Source of the DNA: Puccinellia tenuiflora
Taxonomy: Eukaryota > Streptophyta > Magnoliopsida > Poales > Poaceae
Assembly: GCA_012064385.1 (NCBI GenBank)
Contig: QRDG01000821.1
Coordinates: 468,496-532,495 of the forward strand
DNA: 64,000 nucleotides
Direction: 5' to 3'
The position numbers and the translations under genes were made by a program. The notes under the pieces were generated by a model. The model was given only the letters and a program-made list of their open reading frames with translations. It was not told the DNA's origin and did no database searches. Below, piece after piece: positions 25,281 to 35,609 of this stretch (position 1 is its first letter; every line of letters begins with the position of its first letter).

Positions 25281-26692
25281 ACTATTTTGTGTGTTGATTT
25301 CTGTGATCAGTGGGTTAGTATGCGATGACTGAGACACGTCGACAATATGAACACCACTCTGGTTTGCATCCTTCCTTTGTTGTCGGGCTACGCGTTGCCT
25401 CTATAGATATTCGTTTTTCTTTTCATCGGACAACTGAGCATACCACCCTTTTCCACTCTGCTGTTTGTGAACTCCACGAATCTAAGAATTATAATAGTTT
25501 GTACGGTCCGTAAATGGGGCACGCTCAGCAGATCGTGAAGAAGATTCGCCTAGTTGATTTTCTTGCTGATGATATTCCGGCTTTCCTTTTATCACATTCA
25601 GAATAGATTCATGTAGAATCGTAGGTAATTGCTTCCTAAATAGTTTCATACCCTCATGCAAATTAGTTATCACAACAAATAGGTTATAAACCCGAATTTG
25701 GAAGGAATATACTTTGGCGTTTCAAGTGAAAATACCTGCGTCAGCGTCTGTGCTAGTTCGTGACCTGTCCAGTGTTCCATGAGTTTCAACAAGAACAACC
25801 CACAAGATGAGCTGCAAGTTTAATTCATTAATAGTTAATGTTATTATTCACGTCACTTATCGGTGTGTGGTGAGTGTTTAGCATACCCATCTGATTGTAT
25901 TGGCTCGTGAACACACTCTACGATTGGCCATTTGGTTATTTCAAGGTCCAGCCACTTGTCACCTTTATTGAACTCACTCGTCTGAGAAGCAATCATAAGA
26001 TGCTTCTCGAGCTCCTTAAGCTGTAAATAGAAAAGAATATTTCGATATATCTTAATACATCTTAATTGGCAATCATGAAAGATGAATATGGAATTAGTAT
26101 ATTCTCACCGTAAGGTGCAGGTCGGATCGACTCATTCGTGAACCAAACGAATCGAGCACCTGTATCCGGCGGTTTCTAGCATCAACATTACATAGAAACC
26201 AATGATATTGCGTCACATTAATGGGGACGAATAGCTGGCAGAAGAAAGTCAGTTGTAGTCACAATTAGTAAATACAAAATCATTGTTAAATTAAACTATA
26301 TATATATAGTCTTACCATGTCGTGTTGTAGGTAATTAAGTACTCGCCGCACGATGTGGGTATGTTCCACTGGACTTATAGGAAGTTTAGCATCTCGCTCT
26401 AATATTGCAGAAGTATGTGTGCTTTCCAAAAATACTCGTCCACCTGCTCTAGTATGTAAATGGTCTTGGATCCGCATGGAGTAAATATATGCATTTATGA
26501 CCTGTAGTTTGAAACAAACATTATATCAGAAAAATCAAACGTTTTTTATGCACATACATTTTACAATATGTAGCCATGTTAGCTTACATCACCGTCCAAC
26601 CATCCATCGTCTTTGAACAGACATTCTAAATCTCCACGTGATAAGTTTGCGTCATGTATCCGCACCAATTTGGTTTTGGTAGGGAAGGACAT
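25281..26692 (-). pseudogene. Ulp1-type (C48) protease domain joined to Helitron Rep
   Basis: Minus-strand exons are 26692-26588, 26501-26316, 26234-26109, about 26022-25888, about 25811-25738 and about 25670-25280, all in compatible phase. They encode a Ulp1/SENP-like domain. GWLDGDVINAYIY is the family's substrate-groove start. LFVPINVTQYHWFL holds the catalytic His, QVLDSFG the Asp and SDGSSCGLFLL the Cys. FRKQLPTIL is a C-terminal helix usual in plant copies. The last exon continues in the same frame, through two TAG stops, into a WYAQLSDEKKNEYL motif. That motif is a duplicate of the one opening the Rep protein, and the next splice junction keeps frame. Ulp1 enzymes cleave SUMO or related ubiquitin-like tails. 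An in-frame TAA lies just upstream of the first exon listed here, so the true start is unclear. Confidence 0.82.
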
Positions 26693-27401
26693 GATATATT
26701 ATTTAATTGCAGTAAAACTAATTTCATTATCCGTCTCTTCCATTGAAACTCCTGTTGACCCCAACTATATCAACATAGACAAAATTAAAAGTCAGGTTAG
26801 CTAAAGATATGGAAATTCTTTTGTGCATGATTTAAAAACCACGTCCAATCTGAATGAAAAGTTAATTAATAGTAAAAGGGAAATCTTATGAAAATCATTC
26901 CGAAAGTAATTTTTTGCGTCAAAATATTCAAATATTGAGCATCGTCAACATGTCAATGAATTAGCTACGGCGCAGATACGACAATAGTGCGAGCAACATG
27001 TCGAAGATGGCTGCGTCACCGACATGGCGTCGTCGTCGGTATGGTATGTTCGTCAAGCGCCGACGCGACGGTATGGGCGATGTGGCGTGTGGATTGTTGT
27101 GGCTTAGCAAGGTGGCCATTCAAACCCTGACCGCCGCCATTCGTTGGGAGTGTTCTTTTTACTACCAGAGCAAATGATTTTATGGAAGCACTTGGCTTAT
27201 ATAGGTGATGTATTTCTTCTTAGCAATAGTAATCAAGCACGTGCATGAACATATAATTGTATGTAACTGAATCTTCAACATACAAAGATATACAAGTATA
27301 ACTATTCTCTTATTTCTCCTGGGTACACATCCATCAAGTGCATTAGTGCATACAATTTCATGAAAAAGGTATAGATCCATCAAGTGCATTAGTGCATACA
27401 T

Positions 27402-27497
27402 CAGATCCAAATCTGACCGAAAACACCCATGGTGATTTTTGCTGCATATCAGATCCAAATCTGACCGAAAACACCCATGGTGATTTTTGCTGCATAC
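27402..27497. repeat. 48-bp exact tandem duplication
   Basis: The unit starting atcagatccaaatctgaccg and ending gatttttgctgcat occurs twice in direct succession with no visible change. A second shared phrase, atccatcaagtgcattagtg (27329 and 27370), lies just upstream. The identity implies recent slippage or unequal exchange. Confidence 0.85.
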
Positions 27498-27603
27498 AGT
27501 AGCATAGCACATAACTCTAAACAACACTGACCGAGTTTTTCTAAAAAGACATCATCACAAGCTGCGTGATTAAATAACATAATTTGTAGGTCAAACTCGA
27601 GGT

Positions 27604-27694
27604 TCAAATCATAAGTTTCCAGGATTAGTTGGCTCGTAAAAATATCTCAAATCATAAGTTTTCAGGATTAGTTGGCTCGTAAAAATATCATTCG
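27604..27694. repeat. 46-bp tandem duplication
   Basis: tcaaatcataagtttccagg and the following attagttggctcgtaaaaat recur immediately with one substitution (tttcc/ttttc). It is non-coding. Confidence 0.8.
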
Positions 27695-28259
27695 CGACAT
27701 CTAATATATTTAGCATGTCAAAACGATAATACTTAGTGAATCAAAATACTTCGTTTACACAGCATGCCACTAATCAACAAAACATGGCGTTTTGCAAAAC
27801 TGACATAGTACCAACGATATCTAAAACATCCTTACTGATATATAAAACAAATCCTATTTAATCAATAAATATTTAAAACTTCCATACTGATTGGTGGTGC
27901 ATGCAACAATTCACACAACATATTCTTTTAAACAACAACAATTGTATAGACAAAATATAAATAGGTGGATCCGGCAAGTGCATATATATTACAACAACAA
28001 AACATTAATCCAGCAGTGACCGATAGACTTCTCCTAAGTCTACTTCATGCGTCGAGAATCCATTTTATCATACACAACCGCCAGCCATTCCCACCTCTTC
28101 TCGAGAAACCTTCCAACGAACCTCATGTCAATCGCTCCACTAATTATTTTTTGGCGGATATCTACATTTAACATTTGAATTTTATATGTATATATTAATC
28201 ATTAGTTGTTTTGATATATTTGCAATTTGGTTTTGTGTTAAAATAACTCACCCTGGAGA

Positions 28260-28998
28260 GGAAGTGCTGCACGATGAGTTGGGTTGAATGCGAAGTTTGT
28301 ATGCTCTGAAGTATTCAGATCACCTATTTTGTTAAGTTAAACAAATAGAATTATCTCGGTGCTTCAGTAAATATTTTAAAACACAAAATCTATGGTGATG
28401 CAAAAAATTCAATTACCGAATTTAATATCTTTCTTCAACATAGTTGCAATCACAATAGGGTTGCCGCCTTCAGCCGTTAACCACCGATATGAGTTTTGAA
28501 TCAACTTAGAACCCCAAATACCAACAGGAATAAGATTGCCCCTACAGTTTGTAGTTTTTGAAATAATATTACTTTGAAAACATCTTTTTAGTAATATGTT
28601 AAAAGATAATTCCGGTGTTTATGTAAGGTTGTGATAAAACATATTTACATTTTATCAATTTATTATCAAAAGTTTTTGGTACCTACATTCTTATCCATTA
28701 GAATGAAGGACACGTTGTCACCATATCTGTTAGGTTGAAATTTTACTTCGACCCTCACACACATGGTGAACCTTGCGTAGCCGTAGCCGTTGATATCTCT
28801 CTCACCAATATCATCAAAATCCTTAAACCTAGGGGTCGGCGGGTTTTCAATCATGTTTGCATAGGTCCTCTTACTTGTGAGTCTAATGGGTGCCATCTAC
28901 ATAAGAAAGGTGCTAAATATTTAATGGTAGGACAACTGAATCCGACTCACCGGAGTTGATTCAATGTTGTATCGAAGTAACTGAATTTTGGAGCCCAT
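28260..28998 (-). pseudogene. OB-fold-like exons upstream of Ulp1, tentative
   Basis: Minus-strand exons 28998-28939 (MGSKIQLLRYNIESTP), 28896 to about 28690 (MAPIRLTSKRTYANMIENPP, then CVRVEVKFQPNRYGDNVSFI), about 28540-28420 (GNLIPVGIWGSKLIQNSYRW) and about 28322-28256 (GDLNTSEHTNFAF) are bounded by fair splice sites. The pattern VSFILMDKN followed by GNLIPVGIWG recalls the beta-strand rhythm of RPA/DUF223-type OB folds, which bind single-stranded DNA and are known passengers of plant Helitrons. The second and third exons do not join in an obvious phase. The exons could be the N-terminus of the Ulp1-Rep gene or a separate gene. The LTR retrotransposon landed 14 bp upstream of the ATG. Confidence 0.4.
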
Positions 28999-29011
28999 AT
29001 GCAGCGATTAT

Positions 29012-29853
29012 TGATGTAGGCCAACCCAACGACAACACCATGTCAAGCACTCCAACGTACGACAAGCCACCAAGGACTCCAAAGGGTGGCAAGGAACTCC
29101 ATGGACTCCAATCAACTAAGGCATACGCGTGGATGAGGAGAAGGAAGCGTCATGGACAAGGAGAGGAAGAAGGAGGCGAAGACAGGCAGGCCGGCCTCCA
29201 GCCCGGCCTAGGCCGGCCCCCAGGCCGGCACCCCACCAGAGCCGGCCTAGGCCGGCCCCCAGGCCGGCACCCAACCAGAGCCGGCCGGCCTCCCAGCCGG
29301 CCCAGGCCGGCCCCCAGGCCGGCACCCCTCCAGACGACGCCGGCCTCCAGGCCGGGCCCCCTCCAGACGCCGCCGGCCTCCAGGCCGGCCCCCAGGCCGG
29401 ACCCCCACCTTTCAGCCCCTTTTTGTACTAAACTATAAATAGCTTTCCCCCTTTTCCATTTGAGGTAGAGAAGAATGAACTAGAGTTGAGCGTTGCTCCT
29501 TCCCGTGATGGGTTCCTCCGAGGAGGATGATGAATCTCTTGTTGTTGCTACTCTTTCACTGAGGTGTCTCTAGTAGTGCAAACCAATCTTTCCCTTGTGG
29601 ATTCTATTGGATCGGTGGACCGGCCGGTAAGAGAAATCGGTTTCATTAAGCGTGTTGTTGACTTGGGTTCTGGGATCCGGAGGCTGCTCCGTTGGGGGTT
29701 TGTTGCCGGGTGATTCTCCCTCGTAGGCTTCGCGAGTTATCCCCCACGAATTTGCCCTTTTCCCCTCGTGTTCTTCGTTTCCACCTCCGTGTTCTTCATG
29801 TTCATCCTCTTTTCCCCTCAAATCCGTGAAGATCGGGCCAACCCCCTACATCA
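29012..29853 (+). repeat. 5' LTR
   Basis: It begins tgatgtaggccaaccc and ends ccccctacatca. It contains a CCGGCC-rich block (about 29190-29405) and then a TATA-like actataaatagc at about 29435, a likely promoter for element RNA. Confidence 0.93.
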
Positions 29854-29855
29854 TA

Positions 29856-29871
29856 TGGTATCAGAGCAAGG
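29856..29871 (+). other. Primer-binding site
   Basis: tggtatcagagcaagg, two bases after the 5' LTR, matches the 3' end complement of initiator tRNA-Met, the usual primer of many plant Copia and Gypsy elements. Confidence 0.85.
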
Positions 29872-31162
29872 GTTGCCACGGATTTGCCTTTGTTTCCACC
29901 CCCAAATCCACAAAAATTTTCTTTGATTTTGCTAATTTCGAAAATTTCCACCAAAAATAGCCCCAAATTGCTTTTGGATCGATCTGAGATTCTTATGAGT
30001 TTTGGTAGGTTTTGATCCGTGGATCCATTGCTATACTTGTTGATCTACCTCCCTTTGCGTTCCCATGGCCAAATTCCTTTGATTTCCCCTCCGATTTGGT
30101 GTTTTTCGGGCCGTTTTTCCGCCCAAATCGCACTTTTTCGCGTCACGGGAAGGTAGTCCGGCCGGCCTCCAGCCCGGCCTAGGCCGGCCCCCAGGCCGAC
30201 CCCCCTGCAGAAAATTTTGTTTTGGCCATAACTTTTCACTCCGGACTCCGTTTTTGGTGATTTTCATCTCTAATCGAAGCTACCGACAAGCTCTACATCA
30301 CCATAGCGGTTGATCCATCATCTAGTGCCACCATATTTCGTGAGCAAGGAAGAGGCATTCCACTCCACCGGTGAAGATCGTCGACGAAAGGTATAACTTT
30401 ACCAAATCTTCTCCCACCTTGCAGCACTTGTTAGCCAAGCCATTTGTGCCTATCTTACCTATTGAGACTAGCTCATCTATGATTGCTTGGGTTTTGCACA
30501 CTTGATACCTCGTAGTGTTCCGAGCAAACCTAGTATGTGCTAGTTGATATAATTCTTGTTGGCAAGCAAAGTGAGAGGAAAAAAGAGAAAAGGAGAATAA
30601 GAGGCAAAAGAGAATAGAAAAGAATCAAAAAGAGAAAAGAAAAGAAAGAGCCTCAATGCCATATCTCTTGTAGGTTGCGCAAGCTCGATGAAAAATTAAT
30701 AGGTGTGGTATCTTTGTGCAAATCTTGTAGCCCACCAATAAATTGCAATCGAGTTGGTTTCTCTAGTACTTGTGCGACTTGAGCTTTAGTCTTCGCTAGG
30801 TCCATCACTAGCTCATTTTTGGTTGCACGAGTCTCTCTCTTCAAAGCGTGTGTTTCTATGTGCTTCACTCATATCCTTTGAGATCGACTTGTATTTGCTT
30901 TGTGGTCATCGTGGTTCTCTACTTGCCTTTACAATATCTTGGTTTCCGGTTGTTCCATTTGCTTTCCACATTTCATACCTATCCACACATAAGCCATGCG
31001 TGTTTGGAGTTGCGTTTGGATCTTTGAAATTCAAGTCACCCGCATTCTTGTGTATCGGTTTCTCTTGGCATGGTCCACTAGTTCCAATACTATCTACTAG
31101 GTGAGGTTGGTTTCTTAGTTCCTCCCACTCCACATATATATACACTTGTCTTGTGATTGACC
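29872..31162 (+). other. LTR-element leader region
   Basis: Untranslated leader between primer site and first ORF. At about 30157-30206 it repeats a CCGGCC block of the LTR (ggccggcctccagcccggcc). A purine-rich AGAGAAAAG tract lies at about 30570-30650. No coding similarity was recognised. Confidence 0.5.
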
Positions 31163-32176
31163 ATGTCTAGTGAGAGCGGAGCATCCTATGGAGGCCATGA
31201 TGATGAGAACATGATGAGCGACAACGACTACGGCGTGCCAAGCACGGATGACATCATGAGCGACAACGACTACGGCGCCCCAAGCATGGATGACATGGTG
31301 GACCACGACATCGACGTCACCTCCACGAGCATGGACTACATGGCGGAGCACCACCACTACCACGACTATGATGCCGCAACCGTCCACGACATGGAGAGCT
31401 ACAACGACTTCGAGCCCACACGCGTCAACGCCATGGTGGACCACTACTTCGACTACAACTCCAATGAGGTGGTGGAACCCTACATCGACTACGGCTCCTC
31501 AAGGCATGTCAAGGATCTTCCACGAGGCTCTACACACGCTGTTGATGACGACTCCGACGATGAGTACCCACCTCGGCGATCCTCAAGGACAAGAACTCAA
31601 GAGCGCCACCGCCGTCAAGCACCTACTTCAAGCTCAAGACGACGGAGCTCAAGGCATCTTCGCCTAGAGGACAAGGAGACACACCCTCCTCCTCGATGTC
31701 AAGCTACTTCGCCCTCAAGACGGTGGCCAACGCAAAGTGCCTATGCACACGAGTCTTCGTCAAGGATCACCAAGGACCTTCATTGGCGTACGTCTACTCA
31801 TGATCATCATCGACGCCACTATGAGGACTCACGCTACTCAAGGCCACGCCATCAAGAAACTACTTCCACACACAAGTTGGCGGCAAGTACACATCATAGG
31901 GAGTCTCCTCCGCGTGCCTCAAACAAAAGGGCGTCCAAGAGTAGATCAAGCTACACGAAGGAATTGGACAAACTCAAGGCCATCCTTAACGAGTGGAAGA
32001 CCAAGCTCGACACCGACACCTTCGAGATCGAGCAAGCCAAGCTCAAGGCCGATGCCGATAGCGACAAGCTCATGACAGATCTCAAGACCATCCGCAAGGA
32101 GTTCGTTGCCGGGTTATCCAAGTTCTTCAAGCCCTCACATGAGACTTCACCGAGCTTATTGTCGACTCCACTATAA
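31163..32176 (+). CDS. ORF1 of LTR element, function unknown
   Basis: 337 aa from the ATG at 31163. Residues about 1-115 are acidic with repeats around DNDYGVPS/DNDYGAPS and many His, Asp and Tyr residues. About 125-255 are Arg/Ser-rich (SSRRRSSRHLR and similar). About 265-320 are heptad-like and charged (ELDKLKAILNEWKTKLD), a probable coiled coil. I recognise no gag zinc knuckle or other family domain. It occupies the gag position, and a nucleic-acid-binding structural role is conceivable from the Arg-rich part, but that is inference. It ends in TAA at 32174-32176, and the same frame then stays open to 34087. Confidence 0.6.
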   Translation: MSSESGASYGGHDDENMMSDNDYGVPSTDDIMSDNDYGAPSMDDMVDHDIDVTSTSMDYMAEHHHYHDYDAATVHDMESYNDFEPTRVNAMVDHYFDYNSNEVVEPYIDYGSSRHVKDLPRGSTHAVDDDSDDEYPPRRSSRTRTQERHRRQAPTSSSRRRSSRHLRLEDKETHPPPRCQATSPSRRWPTQSAYAHESSSRITKDLHWRTSTHDHHRRHYEDSRYSRPRHQETTSTHKLAASTHHRESPPRASNKRASKSRSSYTKELDKLKAILNEWKTKLDTDTFEIEQAKLKADADSDKLMTDLKTIRKEFVAGLSKFFKPSHETSPSLLSTPL

Positions 32177-34087
32177 GATGGTGACCAAGAAGATGGCGAG
32201 AAGACGGTCGAGCATGGGATTTTCCCTTCGACCAAGGAGGCGAGCATGGAGGATGCTACCACTATGGATGTCGAGTCAAGTGGAGAGGTTGAGCATGGGA
32301 GTTTCCCTTCAACCAAGGCGGCGAATGGAGTTGAGCATATCGAGCCTATCCCTATGTGCTTCAATGATGGGATGGTACCAATCCCATGTGAGAATGAGAG
32401 CCACCTAGCCCACTTGAGTGAGAGTGCAAGTGAGTTGAGTGCCTCCACCATATGCGAGATTGAGTGCTTCCACTTTGAGGGAATGAGTGATACACCATTT
32501 GAGTTGAGAGAGCTAGTTGATAGGTCAAGTGAGGACATTTCGATTTCTAACAACTTACCCTCTACCTCTAGTGTGTTTACTCATGTTGTGCTAGGTCCCA
32601 TGGATGATGAGACGCCAAGCCTCGACATGATGGTGCCTATGATGGAGAAGATGTACATGGAGGATGAAGACGATGCCACCCCATGTCTACATCATGATGA
32701 ACAAGTCGGCCACATGGACGCCGCTACTTCTACCACAACACCTACTTCTCATGAGCGGGACTACAAAGGTACGCATATGGGTGTTGATGATGCCATGATC
32801 CCACTAGTGGACATGATGACTTGTGATTGCTTGCATGCTATGGATGATCCTTTTGATGTCACATATGCTTCGTTCATATTCCCATGTGATACCTTGTTTA
32901 AAACCAATGTTGATCATGCGGAATTATCTATTTGTGATGATCTTTCCATATACATGCCTTGTTATGAAACTTTCGAATTTTCTCCCATTGTTGCATCCAA
33001 GAAGTTGAACAATTTCTCTTTCCAATGCTTGGTTTGCAATAATGTTGATATGATGTCTTATGAGAATGCCCCCATAGCTTTCTCAAAATTTGGAGATTCT
33101 TCCTTTTGCCATGTTGAGAATTTACCCTTCCTTTTGCATATTGACCACTCACATATGTCATACATTCCTTTTGATATTGGTGTGTTTGGTGATGTGCAAA
33201 TGGATAGATGCGTCATAATGGATGCTGCATTCATGTACCATGCACACAATTTCTTTTTATGGAATTTCGTGTGTAATGGCTCACGCTTCATAATGTCAAC
33301 CTCAATTGAGCATGAGTTGACAAAAAGAGCTCTTGAGAGCATTTTCCATGAGAGTTGTGGATCCAATCCACCTCTATTTCCTTTTCCATGTTTTGCATCG
33401 AACAAATTGAACAATTGCTATTTCCTTTGGTTCGCGTGCAAACATGCGAGTGCTTTGGTTTTCCTTTGTGACATTCATGCTCCCTTGATCTTACTTATAG
33501 ATGATTTATGTGTTGCAAAAAGTATGATGCACAATTGCTCTTTCCGTTGGCTTATTTGCAACCATAACGGTATTTTGAGCATGTCTTGTCATGAGACCTT
33601 TGGATGTTGTATTCTTGGTGTTGCAACAAAATTGATGAACACTTGCTCTTCTCTTTGCTTTGTTTGCACCCACGATGGCGATGATAAGAGCCTCTCTCAC
33701 CTTGTGTGGTTCACAAACTTCTCTTTCCGATGCTTTCAATGCCATGAACATCATATGGTTCAAAATGAGATAGCTATCTTAGCCTTCTCAAATTTTCTTG
33801 GAGATTTTGTGTTCCCACATTTTGAGGATGTTTGGACGAGTTGTTTGCACATTGACCTTGCATTTGTATTCCATTCCATATATTTGTGTTGTGCTAATGG
33901 TGTTATGAACAAATTTGGACATGTCGTCAATGATGTGCTACTCTATCATGCACACACATATTTTGCTTGGTCTTTGGTGCGTATAGGTATCAATAGCGGC
34001 ATGGTGACTTCCACTTCAACGTCGAGACATCTATCTCCTTCACTTGATGAGGATGTGCTAGCATCGTGGACGATGCTTTTCGAATGA
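32177..34087 (+). CDS. ORF2 of LTR element, Cys-rich repeats, unknown
   Basis: The frame runs on directly from ORF1 after one stop codon; its first internal ATG is at 32246 (613 aa). A duplicated phrase straddles the junction (VEHGIFPSTKEA, then VEHGSFPSTKAA), arguing that both ORFs were one protein. The C-terminal half has about five diverged repeats with aromatic-Cys spacing: NNFSFQCLVCNN, NNCYFLWFACKH, HNCSFRWLICNH, NTCSSLCFVCTH and TNFSFRCFQCHE. It contains no protease, RT or integrase motif. It ends seven bases before the purine tract. The repeats could bind metal, but this is speculative. Confidence 0.6.
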   Translation, partial: DGDQEDGEKTVEHGIFPSTKEASMEDATTMDVESSGEVEHGSFPSTKAANGVEHIEPIPMCFNDGMVPIPCENESHLAHLSESASELSASTICEIECFHFEGMSDTPFELRELVDRSSEDISISNNLPSTSSVFTHVVLGPMDDETPSLDMMVPMMEKMYMEDEDDATPCLHHDEQVGHMDAATSTTTPTSHERDYKGTHMGVDDAMIPLVDMMTCDCLHAMDDPFDVTYASFIFPCDTLFKTNVDHAELSICDDLSIYMPCYETFEFSPIVASKKLNNFSFQCLVCNNVDMMSYENAPIAFSKFGDSSFCHVENLPFLLHIDHSHMSYIPFDIGVFGDVQMDRCVIMDAAFMYHAHNFFLWNFVCNGSRFIMSTSIEHELTKRALESIFHESCGSNPPLFPFPCFASNKLNNCYFLWFACKHASALVFLCDIHAPLILLIDDLCVAKSMMHNCSFRWLICNHNGILSMSCHETFGCCILGVATKLMNTCSSLCFVCTHDGDDKSLSHLVWFTNFSFRCFQCHEHHMVQNEIAILAFSNFLGDFVFPHFEDVWTSCLHIDLAFVFHSIYLCCANGVMNKFGHVVNDVLLYHAHTYFAWSLVRIGINSGMVTSTSTSRHLSPSLDEDVLASWTMLFE

Positions 34088-34095
34088 GGGGGAGA
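34084..34095 (+). other. Polypurine tract
   Basis: tgagggggagat-type purine run immediately before the 3' LTR TG, where plus-strand DNA synthesis is primed. Confidence 0.8.
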
Positions 34096-34975
34096 TGATG
34101 TAAGCCAACCCAACGACAACACCATGTCAAGCACTCCAACGTATGACAAGCCACCAAGGACTCCAAAGGGTGGCAAGGAACTCCATGGACTCCAATCAAC
34201 TAAGGCATACGCATGGATGAGGAGAAGGAAGCGTCATGGACAAGGAGAGGAAGAAGGAGGCAAAGACAGGCAGGCCGGCCTCCAGCCCGGCCTAGGCCGG
34301 CCCCCAGGCCGGCACCCCACCAGAGCCGGCCGGCCTCCCAGCCGGCCTAGGCCGGCCCCCAGGCCGGCACCCAACCAGAGCCGGCCGGCCTCCCAGCCGG
34401 CCCAGGCCGGCCCCCATGCCGGCACCCCTCCAGACAACGCTGGCCTCCAGGCCGGCCTAGGCCGGCCACTAGGTCGGGGCCCCTCCAGACGCCGCCGGCC
34501 TCCAGGCCGGCCCCCAGGCCGGACCCCCACCTTTCAGCCCCTTTTTGTACTAAACTATAAACAGCTTTCCCCCTTTTCCATTTGAGGTAGAGAAGAATGA
34601 ACTAGAGTTGAGCGTTGCTCCTTCCCGTGATGGGTTCCTCCGAGGAGGTTGATGAATCTCTTGTTGTTGCTACTCTTTCACTGAGGTGTCTCTAGTAGTG
34701 CAAACCAATCTTTCCCTTGTGGATTCTATTGGATCGGTGGACCGGCCGGTAAGAGAAATCGGTTTCATTAAGCGTGTTGTTGACTTGGGTTTTGGGAACC
34801 GGAGGCTGCTCCGTTGGGGGTTTGTTGCCGGGTGATTCTCCCTCGTAGGCTTCGCGAGTTATCCCCCACGAATTTGCCCTTTTCCCCTCGTGTTCTTCGT
34901 TTCCACCTCCGTGTTCTTCATGTTCATCCTCTTTTCCCCTCAAATCCATGAAGATCGGGCCAACCCCCTACATCA
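34096..34975 (+). repeat. 3' LTR
   Basis: Begins tgatgtaagccaaccc and ends ccccctacatca. It is 38 bp longer than the 5' LTR because of extra CCGGCC-type units. It differs from the 5' LTR at about a dozen single positions. Confidence 0.93.
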
Positions 34976-34980
34976 ATTAT

Positions 34981-35609
34981 GGCAGAATGTTTTCTGAAGG
35001 CTAGTAATTTTGAAAAGATCTCTTTACAACACAGTCTGAGGGAAGCTAATCAAGTGGCACATCATTCAAAATGTTCCCTAGACTTGTGATGGACTTGGGT
35101 CAATGAGTAGACAATTATCTCCTACAGCTTACTATCAGAAAAATACAACACACAAAACTATGTAGTTATTAAATCTGTTCCCTAAACTTGTCAAAATTTC
35201 CAAATGAATTGCAATTAGTTCTTACTGGAGTTAGTAGCATAGTGTGACTCGGATGACTACACACAGAAACAATTCGGGCACAGACTAAATGGATGAATAA
35301 ATATCAGCACCATCATGGAAATAACTAAACATATCAATTCTATTTGCTACGGTTTATCATTTCAGAAAAAAAAACAGTGTACAAAAAGAACACTTTAATT
35401 CACAGTGGAGCTTCCCTAACGGTATGCATATTGTATCTGGAACAAATTAACACACTTCACGTATTAGTGAATAAGCACATAAATTATTCCTCCATTCAAG
35501 TCATTTGCACACTCCGTGATTGGCATCCATATTATCAAGGCTCTTAATGATTAAGTAATGCACCTACATGCAAAATAGAAACGCACCAGAAGGGGGTTAA
35601 GAGGATTGC
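34981..35609 (-). other. Helitron sequence resuming after the LTR insertion
   Basis: AT-rich interior of the Helitron, directly continuous with the sequence left of 29007 once the LTR element and one TSD copy are removed. No gene recognised. Confidence 0.45.

Larger units (their letters stand above)
26693..28259 (-). other. Helitron interior between Ulp1 and OB-like exons
   Basis: Mostly AT-rich, with no clear exon. It could be a long intron or a separator between two genes. Two small tandem duplications lie here and are listed separately. A GC-richer patch at 26940-27130 with many CGACG steps has no recognisable product. Confidence 0.4.
29012..34975 (+). mobile_element. Non-autonomous LTR retrotransposon, complete
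   Basis: The element starts TGATGTAG and ends CTACATCA (terminal inverted octamer) and is flanked by the 5-bp duplication ATTAT (29007-29011 and 34976-34980). LTRs are 842 bp (29012-29853) and 880 bp (34096-34975). The length difference comes from indels in an internal CCGGCC-rich repeat. A methionine-initiator-type primer site follows the 5' LTR and a purine tract precedes the 3' LTR. The interior has no protease, reverse transcriptase, RNase H or integrase; it has two co-linear ORFs of unknown function. I count about a dozen LTR-LTR substitutions by eye, so the insertion is fairly young and later than that of the Helitron that hosts it. Confidence 0.95.

Noticed and set aside
29116..29438. 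Pro/Ala/Gly-rich ORFs inside the LTRs
   Set aside because: Translation of the CCGGCC repeat; repeated in the 3' LTR with indels that change length, and no start context or conservation.
29012..34975. Assigning the LTR element to Copia or Gypsy
   Set aside because: The Met-tRNA primer site occurs in both, and there is no pol domain order to decide.
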